NCBI GenBank assembly: GCA_002205965.3
Contig: NADL03000047.1
Coordinates: 484,085-548,084, forward strand
DNA: 64,000 nucleotides
Direction of reading: 5' to 3'
From: Kappaphycus alvarezii
Lineage: Eukaryota; Rhodophyta; Florideophyceae; Gigartinales; Solieriaceae
The notes under the pieces are model-generated. The model had not been told where the DNA came from and did no database searches. It saw nothing but the letters and a program-made list of their open reading frames with translations. Below are positions 11,180 to 22,929 of the stretch, one piece after another; the first letter of the stretch is position 1, and every line of letters begins with the position of its first letter. Position numbers and translations under genes: made by a program.

Positions 11180-14100
11180 ATTCAAGATAGTGAACATAAA
11201 TACAGGTGGCTGTCCCATTGCGTAGGATCTGACGCATTTGCAGTTGAAGAGAAAAAGTAGTCGAGACCAGCTGTTCAAACTGAAAGTGGACCATATACTT
11301 AAAATTGAGACTTTGAGAATAACAAACAACAGGGGCCACGAAAAGTATTTCAAAACTTTCAAAAAGAACGTGGCATACAGAGATTCATAGAGATAGGGGG
11401 GGAAATTTTTAATGGGCTGGAAATGACTTATGGCATTTGTTGACTTTATATTATGAATCGCCTTGGCAGGAGAAGGATGATACTTGACTAAAGCATTGTT
11501 TCAAGATAAGAGATTGTAATATGGCAATCATGTTGTTAATTAGCTGTTTGATCTTATTTTTCAATAAGCCACGACATCAAACCACTTCGACATATCATTT
11601 CCATAATAAGATCTCAAATAAATCTAATTCTATTTTATTCAAATAATATATACTCTGCATTTTTACAAGCTCCAAAATCGAATCAGAAGAAGGTGTTCTA
11701 TGATGATATACTTGATATTACCATCGACGCTAGTTATGTACTCCAACACTTGTGAAGTAATCACATCTCAAATATTCTTTTAAATATCAACATAACTTAG
11801 TTCAAAACTGCTTCAAAAGATAAAACGCTTCTTGAAAGCCCTATGTATTAGAACAAATTTGCTCTTTCTAGATAGATAATATAGTCTTCGAAAAACCCGT
11901 GAGGAGATATAATCACCTAAATCGTCTTAATTTGATCAAAAATGTATTTCAGAAGGGCATCAAGGGGAAATAATTCAGCTATTATACGCCGAAAAATTAT
12001 CTAAGTTAAGATTCATTGTACATATTTATAATTCTAATGTTCTAGGAATGAAACAGCGGTCTTAGCAAGGGAAACGGTATAAAAAGGGCTTTACAAAAAA
12101 ATGTAGTTAACTTTTGTTCAAAAATTGGAAAATATCGATTCTTTCATTTATACAGACCCACAGAAAGCTCATTTAGTTGTTGAAGATGATATATATTCAA
12201 ATAGCTGGCTGATGCAAATTATTTGGAGAAGTGTTTATTCGCGATGTATTTGAGATTAAATCTTCATCAAAAACTTTTGAGGTATGCAATACGATCATGC
12301 TTTGTAAATTCCAGTTTTGTATCATTAGAATACTAAAACTGCATAAAATTAGTACTATGTAATGGTATATAGCACTTTATTTTACTTATGATTTTTTCGG
12401 CTGGAGACCAATATTACTGGATGGAGGCTCAACAAGTAGTATTACTAATTCGTTCTAAATATTTTATTATGAACTTACACTCCAGATGTCACCCTCATTT
12501 TTAAGAAAGAGAAACCATAGAACAAGATGAAGGCATTAGTCTATCTTGTGTAGTTTGAAACCAAATTTAGGAAAGTCAAAACAAATTGATGGATGGCTAC
12601 AAATTATCACATAGGTAAGAAACATTCATTTTTTACCTTTACGAACTCACCTCAAACAATTCCCTGCATAAATTTGCCGAATTATGTCTAATCTTCCTTA
12701 TGAAAGGAAGATTTAAGATGCTTTTTGGATATTAGAAGTACCACCTTTGTGCAAAAAATTTGCGAAGGAATTTAAAAGAACTTCATTTGAGTTTTAAATC
12801 TTCTAGTTGTACATGTAACATACTTGATGTTCTTTTGCTCTTTTTGAGGCACAATATTTTGAATTTGGGTGATATATCAAGGAAATCATTTCTTAATCGT
12901 GAAAAAAAAATATACTTAGTCACTTTGGACCTCATCGGGAAATATTTCTGGTATTTTCATTAGAAAAAATAATACAAAAGATTTAATATGTTCGAAAATT
13001 GAGTCCAGGACTTCAAAAATGCATGGAATTTCTCTTCGAAAACATTTTTCGCCTATACGTTGGCATCAGAATAATTGCTGTACTTCACCTAAATTCCCGA
13101 AAGATTCTCAGAATGATCAAATATTTAATTCCACAATCCCTACACCCTATGAAAACTTATTTGCAAATTACTTTCAGTAAAAGTTCAATAGATTAATAAA
13201 TTATTTGAACGGTCTGAGAATATAATAGAATAAAAGATTAATAGTTCAAATAATCTTTTTTTCGATAAACTATAATTGCAAAGAAAATTCTACCATCCTT
13301 CCGTCTTCGAGAGCTTCACGGCTCGATCTTTTTTTGACTACAGACGATATCTTTATCCAAAAAAATATTTGCAGCATTGCAATGCCTAAACATTAATGCT
13401 TCTTTATTTTCTCTAAGTTCCATAAAACTAAAATGAGAGAAGTAGAAAAATTAAATCAAGCGTCCCATAACAGTACCGCCAAAATCCTTTGGTCTCCGAC
13501 ATAAATTTAGATATGGAGAAAACATTTCTGTGAAACGTCCATTTCAATATATTTTATCAAAACGTTTGGGTATTTAAACCCATTATGCAAGTATATTTGG
13601 CCTCTTTAAGGTTTTCAGTGGTTGTAAATATCAAATCATTTTAATTAAGTTTTGGACCATCAGAATATAGTACTTTCAATGAAAACTTATTTTTTTTGAA
13701 AACAATACTCTAAATTTACTTCTGTTATAGACGGATCCGTTGATCTTCTCCTCAATTTCCCTTGGTAAGCGTTTTATAAAGTGCTCCTGCTTCACTCTTT
13801 TCGTATATTTATTTCATTTCTATAAGCCTTTTCACAGCATTATTTCAATACTATATTTAGAGACGAGGTTTTCCAGGTGTTTGCATAGCATACAATATGG
13901 TGTCGCGGCACAAAATGTGTTTTCGATTATTTATTAGAGATGAAGGGTGACTATTTAATATTCTAGAAAGAATAAAAATGCTGGCTGTTTATACTAAAAG
14001 CACTGAAGATTCATATTCAGAACTGGTTCATGTAAATAATCCAGAAAACGTCAACGGTTCGAAATATGGACTTTTCTTTGAGTTGACTATCCGCCGCCTC

Positions 14101-16540
14101 TTACAATTTATACCTAACTTTCCAAAAAAAAGAAATTTTTTGCATCGCAACTCCATCATCCTTGCATCAAAGCAGTGTAAAATTCCCTTCAGATCTGCGG
14201 GAAGTAAAAAACCCTTTTTATGCGAAAATATACGCACTAGTGTACCGAAATAGGACAACCATAATGTAAAAACTTTCATAAAGAGTTCTTCTAAACACAG
14301 CAGTGTATTAATTGTACTTCAGTGCTGCTCCCTTCGATACCTATGCTTTAAAGCTATTTGGGTTATTTCTGCTCAATCAATGATAGGAACTTGGATGATT
14401 AGCCAATTCTTTTACTTTATGAAAATGTTTAAAAAATATATAAATTGGCATTATTGCTACATGAGACGTTTCCAAGCTGTCGCGGTTCTAAATGCTAGTT
14501 TGAACAACAATAAATACAATTTACGTTTCTCCTGTACCACGAGCATCAATGGATTAAAAAGAACAAATTCCTTAGAATTTTTAATTCTAGGCCAATATTT
14601 GAGATTAATCTGTCTTAATTTTCCCTTATTTAGCTTATTTATAATGTTTCAAGCAAATTTCAGAAGCGATACTTCCGTTTCCTTTCCTCGTTTAGGGCCT
14701 AGTCTTAAATTTTTCTAATACAGTAGAAGATTCTATTTTAAAATGAAATTAAGAATTGTTGATGAACCAAAATTTATTCTTTACCTAAAGACAATAAGGG
14801 TAACTTCTAGTTCCAAGTAGTGGTTTAGGAAACCTTTCAAAAACTTGATGCAAACAGCCATAATGTCTCGAATTTATATCTCATAAATTCCTTTGAAAGT
14901 CGAATGTCACGGAGAGAGCGAGGTTGTCACAATTCACTAGGGAAAAGGGAGGAGGTTCACAATCATGAAGGATGATTGGAAGGTCTAGATTTTTCTGAGA
15001 AAATTATTTATTATCGTGAGCCATTCAACTATTTTCTATGGATTGTATTGGACATAGGATATTTTGAAAGAATATTTTGGGTCTGACAGCGAGGATGGAG
15101 AGTTTGATGAGTACATTTAGATATTTATTCTTAAATTATGTGCTGTTAGTAGTTCTTTTCCATATGATTCCCTTGAATTCAATTTACGGTATCAAATATG
15201 TCTGTTTGAGACTTTAAGGTTACCTGAGAATTCTAAATAAGCTCAAAAACGATTCCTCTAGGATAAATCAAACAATTTGACCGATAAATGCAAGGGCAGG
15301 CGAAAACTGTTGAAAAGTCGAAAGTCAGCATCTGGCCTAAGAAGCGTATCGTCAACGGTAGTCATTTCGCAGAGATGTTAGACCCTTCATGTTATTCTTC
15401 CACTTCTAGCCGCTTCATTCAACGTCTTTACACCCCTCTTACTCTACCCACAACTATACTAATGTAGCAATTTTAAAGCTTGCAACACCTAACTCTTAAG
15501 ATAGTTGGTTCTGAGAATTTATCTTTCGCTGAGTTATCCCCATCACTAAATGCCGCTGTTATTCCGTCTGGAAAATTTAAGCTTCATTCCTAGGTGAAAC
15601 CAACACGCCAGTTTTCGAAGAAAAAACCCATATATGGTTGCTTCTATTTTTGGCTTATAGATTTGTAAAGAACAACGCAAAATGGCAAAAAACAGGCTGA
15701 TGAACTTATTTTCAAACTTGGCTTTGTGTAGTCAAATATATGTGTAGCACATTTTCTACAAAACGAAAACAGAAATGTTTCTATATTGTGGCAAACTTTT
15801 GATGATCTGATTTTTAATTGTGAAGATAAACGTGCGAAAAAGATTTGTAAATATGATTGGTTAAATTTTATGCTTGGGTCTTTAAAGTCAGTCCCCTAAC
15901 TTGTTCGTTCTTTGGTAGTAAGACACATCAAAACAACGAACGACCCACTGACACGGATGTTAACGATAAGTTTTATACTTAAACTGAATACACATACCTT
16001 GCACAACGCCGTTGCCAGACTTAATTTCTTTTTAAATGATATCAATATATCATAATGAGTCAAGTGAATGCTCACTGAGATGATTTTATGCTGCCGCATC
16101 GCTATTCCGCAAATTTTACAAAATTAATTTTCTACAAAAGGTACTAAATACGAGAGTTATAACAAATAAATGTCGCTCGCACCCTTACGAAACTTGAACT
16201 AACTTTATCGTGATCTACACTGCATGAATCCTTGGACTACAACCTAAAACTTTTTTCTTGGCAGATGAGTCAAAATAATTTCACAAATGAGAAATTGGTG
16301 TGATAACAGTATTGATTTTTGAAACAATGAATCTTAACTCTACATACCACACCATCTCTTTCATTTCATAAAAGACTGAAATGTGTGTCAAGATTGCTCC
16401 CTCCGCTAAAATACCAACAGCCCCATAAGCTTTCGAAGGAAAATTTATCTCCATTGCTTATGCAAAAGAGTTTGATGTTGATGTTATGCTGTGGATCCCT
16501 GTCGATTCGAAAGACATTTTTCCCCTTTTTATACATAGTT
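11180..16540. other. AT-rich, no gene recognised
   Basis: More than 5 kb of AT-rich DNA holds only short frames, the longest being 112 codons at 14,380-14,718 (+) and 91 codons at 13,978-14,253 (+). Both are rich in Phe, Leu, Lys and Asn, as expected by chance in such DNA. No domain, splice pattern or repeat was recognised. Confidence 0.55.
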
Positions 16541-16544
16541 TACT

Positions 16545-17170
16545 ATATTTGTGGTGTAGTGGTGGAAATACAGAGCGGCGTGCACCCGTAGGGTATTTGG
16601 AGGGAAGGGAGACGACAATTGCCAGTGTCGCGTACGGTCAGCATGATCCGTATGGCAGAACACGTGGCAAGGGCGTGGCTGTACTGTACAATGCGCCTGG
16701 AGGAGAAATCCGCACGGTCTTCGCAGCACTGTTGGTAGTGTACAGTAAGGGTTTTATCATGATGCGTAATAATAAAAGTAGAAATTGTTACCTCTGTGCC
16801 ACGGACCATTATAGTCTGGGGCCGGGACAAATCGGACTCCGGACGGACTTGGCAGATATTTTCCTGCAATCTCCGTCTCGGTGCCCATCAAGTAAATGGT
16901 AAGCACCTTATACCTCTCGAAGTACCCGTCAACTTTCAACTGATAACCTTTTCCTTTTACGGTTTAATTCGTACGGTCTATACCTCTTGGCCTCCATCGC
17001 TCTGTCATCACTGCGTATCTTCCCCGAACGCAGTCCGGAAAGCTTGTCCCGAGAGGAATCCAGCCTCAACCGTGTGTTTCCCTTATCCTTCCGTTGGGTG
17101 AACCCTCGTAGGTTGATGCCTTGCCATCCAGAGCTCTAACACGCTGCCAAGATCCTTGTTGTACCAACCG
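16545..17170. other. GC-richer island at the edge of the AT-rich block
   Basis: Composition changes sharply at about 16.55 kb. Open frames of 60-138 codons run on both strands (for example 16,486-16,902 + and 16,543-16,869 -), which in GC-richer DNA is weak evidence for coding. No family is recognised. The island is followed by more AT-rich DNA to about 18 kb, so it may be a separate insertion. Confidence 0.35.
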
Positions 17171-18720
17171 GAGAAGTCTGCGAAGTAGTGCAGGTAAACC
17201 TACTGATATTATACCTCAATACAGATAGATCGATTCGGTAGATGCATAATATTATTGGTTTGATTTCAGACTGTTTCATAAGATTAATTATACCGATTCT
17301 AGATGCTTTAAGGCCATTCAATCCACTGACCAAGAAAGATCAAGTTCTAACAGGAGCATTAAAGTTGAAGATTTACTGTGGTAAGCTCTGCGATGATTTG
17401 GAGACTGTTTCAACGTCCCAGTCCTCAAAAAATAATCCTGTATAACATCAAAACGGAGTGACATGAATTATGTTTAGTTTAATTATGGGATGAAGCGAAC
17501 GTTTGTCACTTATGCTGCAGTTCCCTCTTTGATACGATCTCTGTGATCGTTTAAATCCATTTTATTCTTATATTTGTATTACAGCATGTGTCAATGGCTA
17601 GTACTTCCTAAATTGATATTTATGTAGCCTTGTGATCAACATAAACTAGATCAAGGTGACGCATTATTTTCTATATTACTGCTTTATGGTATTATTCTAT
17701 TCCATTGTCTTGGTCCTACTTTCTCAACCTTGGTTGTAATTTGAGGATTATATTGTTGAGCTACGATACTATGTACATAATAGAATATATATTCCTGGAT
17801 CTGGTGAGCAACTTAGCTAAAATCCTAACGCTCCTCTCTGCTTACCTCCGGAATCTTCTTCTACTACTTCGCCTGCTTTTTTTGGCACCATCCCGATCGT
17901 TCCCATTTCCGTTTCAATCTCTATGCTGGCTGTTGTTGCTGTAAATTCAAATATGGAATTTCTTTATTTTTTATGAATGAGGGGAATGTTTGGGTAAATG
18001 GGGGGTACTCTATACTTAATTTTCCTGGTTAAGGCAATAAAGGCCTGATACGAGTAGCTACTGGCCTACTCTGAGAACGGAGATTCGCTTGAATATACTT
18101 ACTCCAAGTTGTGGCCTTTGTTGTGATTTGATCCTTTCTTTGGTTGAAAATATGAACCATATTTTTAGACTCATTGTAATGATGTATGATTTCGCGTAGT
18201 TCTTTGCATACGTGCTTTATTTGATTTATCATCGTTAAATTTACTTCCATGCGCATGCGCGTGTTCAGATTTGAAACGCCTCTCTAAGGCATCATGTGGG
18301 CCGTTCCCACTCCGTCAGTATCCACTTCATTTATGGGTAAACCTGTACTTATGCGCTTTGTGGCAGCCCAAGCTGTGAGCAACCCGTCACAGTGAAGGTA
18401 ATAAAATGGGAGATATTAACGGAACAGTACGATGAATATGGATGACGTCGTGCACATGACAAGTCAAAAGGATGGCAGTCGGCATTAATCTGTTCGTTAT
18501 CAAGATTCCCGAAGAGTTTCTGTTGATGTAATGTAAGCAACAGTTGTTGTAATTTAAAGGAAGACCAGACAAGACGAGTTCAAAAATGCTGCACCCAAAA
18601 AAGGACAGCAAAGAAAACTATCACTCATGTTACCCCTTCACATAATCATGTCATTTTGTAGAAGCCCTGGGTGTCGCTCAAACCCTCTTCCAACAAACAA
18701 CTAGTGTAATTATAGACGAA
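17170..18720. other. no gene recognised
   Basis: Moderately AT-rich. A leucine-rich frame at 17,705-17,944 and other short frames do not look like genes. TAAATGGGG-type runs near 18.0 kb resemble the degenerate repeat family that fills 18.7-23 kb. Confidence 0.4.
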
Positions 18721-18839
18721 TCTCGCCTGAATGTTTGGGGTTAAATTGGGTTTACTTGAATGGGTTGGTTTACTGCGAGTGGAACACAGGGTTAATTTCC
18801 ATTTGTCTATGCAATATGGCGGCGGCGGAGAAAACACTA

Positions 18840-19075
18840 CAGTGAGAATGCCCGTGCTATGGAATGGCGACTAAAAGTAGTTGCGAGTTCTGTCACCAGA
18901 CATGCCGCGTTCCAAGCAACCATTAACGCAGAATGCCGCTGTTGGAGTATGTCCCTGACCTTGGAGGATTGGTCCTTAGCACGACTAGCGACTGAGTGTT
19001 CCACTTCCGTCACGAGGGAAAGGCCTCTGGGTGTCATGCGCCAAGGGTGAAGATTGTGACGGGAAGTAGTCGATC
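18840..19075 (-). repeat. inverted repeat pair, left member
   Basis: Its reverse complement aligns with 19,310-19,530. The clearest shared part encodes NAACLVTELATTF here and DAACLLTEILTNF in the partner, followed in both by TTTTAGT. The peptide-level match suggests two decayed copies of one coding unit in opposite orientations about 0.4 kb apart. The family is not recognised. Confidence 0.45.
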
Positions 19076-19309
19076 CCTGTCCGGCAAGCTAGCAATGAAC
19101 TCCTGGTACTTCTGGAGCTTTCCGCGTAGGCGACGTTCAAGCTGGTGAGGGCGTTGCGCGTATGAAATTTATGAATGTGATATACTCTTTTGGTGAACCT
19201 ACACATAAAATGCGGAAAGATGTAGTGCGGCACTATCTGAAAGATGTTATCGGCTATATTTATAGATATGCAGAAGCGCCTCTAGATAAAATTCCGTGAA
19301 GGAAAAGTC

Positions 19310-19530
19310 TAAATTCGCTAAAGGGCCTGCTCGTCGAACTTACTTTATCTTAGCTCCATCTGCTTCAACACTATCAGAAGCGCTCTCCCACATCAAAGAG
19401 GATGCACAATCTATCTCTAGCCGGACCTGGGGCCAATACTGTAGGGTGACTGCATTTCGACAAGCCGAGTTGTTGGTCGCTCCCGACGCCGCATGCTTGT
19501 TGACTGAGATACTAACTAATTTTTAGTTGA
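19310..19530 (+). repeat. inverted repeat pair, right member
   Basis: Partner of 18,840-19,075 on the other strand. The plus-strand frame contains DAACLLTEILTNF before a stop. Similarity is strongest over the last 90 bp. Confidence 0.45.
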
Positions 19531-22500
19531 CGCAAAACAACTTAAAGGTCCTAAAATTCATATTACAGATGTTGTTCAAGTCTGTGTTTATTTGGAGCAA
19601 AACAACTAAATGTCCAAATTTCCATATTACTAATGTTGCAACATAGTTTGAGTGCAAATTCGTACGTCTCTCAACGTTAACACAACTCGCAGTAAAGCAA
19701 CTCTTATTCAGTTTCTTCCTACGACTGTAAGCTGCAAGGTAGAAGCTCTAAATATGCCCCACTGTTTGACGGCTTCAATTTAAACGGCCTAGATTTCTGT
19801 TCATTCGATACATGATCATTCTATAAGTGTTAAGTACATAAACTGCTTCCAGTGGTATTCTGTCGTGACTGAGAGACAATAAGTTTAACTTCTCCAATTT
19901 TTATGGAAAATAACAGTCTCCAGCGAATGCTTGACAGGTACAAATCTTTGAAGTGTTTTTGTCCAAATGACTTTCTCAGCTTTTCGGACGTCTCTGTGCC
20001 CAGCTTCAAGTACCAAACGTACAAATTTACTGGATACCAACCCACATATCTACCACAGTAAATTAACCCCCATTTACACAGTACCAAAATGTTCCAAGAA
20101 AACGACAAAAGCAATTTCGCCAATCGCTTGGACACGCTCTTCAGTTGGGGGAATAAATGTTTCGGTAAATGGGGTGGTTTACTTAAATGTTTAGGTAAAA
20201 AGGGTGCTACCGCGTCCTTGATTTTCCTGTTTGGGTTTACTTGAATAGGTTGGTATACTTCATTCTCCTGCTAAGAGCAATCGCAGACTAGGACTACTGT
20301 AAGTAGGGTAACCACTTACTGTACATACTGTTTGGGTTAGTTTACTGCGAGTGGAACATAGGGTGAAATTCCCATTAGCCTGTGCGATATGGCGGCGGCG
20401 GCGAAAGCAATACGGTGAAAATGGGATCTTTAATATCAAATGAACTTTTAATTTATGTAGAATTTACATAAACCAACCACATCTTCATTGCATTTATATA
20501 ACCCAAGAATTTCCCCCTCTAATTTTGTTTCTTTTGAAAGTAAACGAACTTCTTCCAGCAAGTTTGCAAAAATGGTGTCCTGATGTTGAACTACAACTTT
20601 GAGGATGTAGCTATGATATCTACCTACTGCAGAAGGTTCAGGAAGTCTTTGCGTGTATGGAAGGTCGTTTTCTTAGCACTTGAAACAGTCCAACTTGTTC
20701 TGCAATTTAAATTTGTTCATTTGTATGCTTCTTTTTTGCCTCGCATTTTCAAAAGTTACCAAAGAATGAAGGGGATAAACGGGGTTAAATTACTGCGAGT
20801 GGTGCGGAAGTTGGGAGTCCTATGAACTTGCATTCAAACCAAGCTGCAGTACAGATACCTGAAAGTTTCCGCTAACTAAAAAGTTGCTGGCTAATTGCTC
20901 ATTCAACAAGCAGATTGTGTAGGAAGGCGGGAACGTTTTGGGTGTTTCTCTTGGAAGATATATTCGATTCTAACCCAAAGTACTAAAGAAAACCACAATC
21001 GACTCAAAATGGCATTCCGACACGATAATAGAGGAGAAACTAGGCACCAAAAGAGGTCACCTTCACGAAAGTCATCAAGCAGGCCGCATTGGACATGACG
21101 TATTAAAATAGATTATTTGATAAGCAGGGACACGATTCGAACACAATTAATTTACTTGGAATGGGGATATTTGCTCGTTCTTGGCTAGACTTGTCTGCAG
21201 TCGCTGAGTAACTCTGCTTTTTGTAATTGATCAGCGCCATTGCGAACAGGCGTTCAAGTACACCTGCATAGTTTCTCAGCGGGCTATTTACTAGCACGTG
21301 TAATCATGCACTACTGTATTGCGATTGTCAACCTGAGTGTAGAGCACTACCCACAAACAGGCGTGGGCGCTACTCATGATAAACAGTGGTACTCAAAAGT
21401 GCCCCGTAATGACACGCAAGCCTATTCACTGTGTTGAACACACCTGGCATTTGCGTATGTGTCCTAAACATACAGGACCTGGGCATTGTCTCAGTTCTAT
21501 GCCGGCTTCCGCAATCAACTGAGGGACAAATTCTATATGACAGATGCTGCAGCGTGCCTTTGCAGCGAAATCCCCTGAACCGATAGTGACAAGCAAACCG
21601 GTATATCGTTGGAAAGGAGAGCGGTTTCGGTGTTTGTACTTTTGGAAGATATATTTGATGTCGTTGAAAGAGAGTAGGGGGAATGATGGGGTAGTTTACT
21701 TGGTCGTCTGACACTTGTAGCGGGGGGGAATGTAAACGGAGTTAGCCCTCATACTGCAGTATTGGTCCAAGGCTCGGTCGTCGACAGATCGTGCACCTCC
21801 TTGACCTGGGAGAACGAATTGGGGTGCCACCCTGTAAGTGTAAAGATAAGAACGAGGACAAGCCTGTTCCTAACGGGTAATGCGGATATAAACCCCAGCA
21901 GTTTTGTAGCTGATCAACGTGGCCTGCAGTCAAGCTCGTGAGGGGTTTTAAGGTCCTTATTTTGAGATGATAATGATGGTAATATGAAAATATTAGAGCA
22001 TATTTCCCTGTGCTCCTGGAATAATTCTGAGCAGGGGGGTATCGGGATCATGGCGGTAATGGTGTTTCCTGAGCATAAACCCGTCACTATGTTCGAACAA
22101 AGTCTTGAAGATGATTGTTTATGACTGAACAGTTCCACGGTACCCACTGTACGTTTGGCAGCTTTTTTCTTTTATTGCCTTTTTGTTATCTATCGGACTA
22201 AAGTTTTATTCTGCAGTAGCGCTACATGAATTCACTATCAAAGGTGTGGTTGAAAGGGGCGAAATCCGTCCTAACTGAGATTAGTCGCATGCGGTAGACT
22301 GAAGATTGCAGCTCTTTGCTTGTACAATTTTTGTACAAAATGATATTGTGAAAAGAGGTATAGATCCCGATCTGCTTTTAGCTGAATATAATGACTTGGG
22401 TAATTAAGATGAAGCCCAAAAAGTCAAGCATTAGAATGAAGAAATCGTTGTTTCAGAATAAATGAATCTTCCACCAGTGTCTTCCACTGCAGCTATCACT

Positions 22501-22929
22501 CCAAAGTTCACATGTAAACAGGGTAATTGGTATAGGTTTACTGTGAGTGGTGCCACGGTTGGGAGTGTATGCACTTGCATTCGACACACTTGTGAACGTT
22601 AATTGACTCATTAAAGGGGTCGACAGGTTATGTGGGCATCGAAACTACTGACGTTTGTGGCGTATTGGTCTATTGAGAAATAGCACAAGGAATAGAGTTT
22701 AAAGAAGCCGGTCGCAGTGAAAATGCAGTCGGAGTTTGTTGATCCTGGACAAGTAGCGTTACATACCTGATCACAGCAGTGCCAGAGACAGGGGTACAGT
22801 GTGTCTGCGAGACATCAGCAATGTCATCTAGTGCACAGCCTCTACAGCCGAACCACTGAATATCGGCCGTGCGGGATGCGGCGGCGCAAATGGTGCTATG
22901 ATTTTGGAAGATGTATTCTGGTCTAGGTG

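Noticed and set aside
11045-11362. 105-codon minus-strand frame
   Set aside because: It is antisense to the conserved peptides of the dispersed repeat and is not kept in the second copy.
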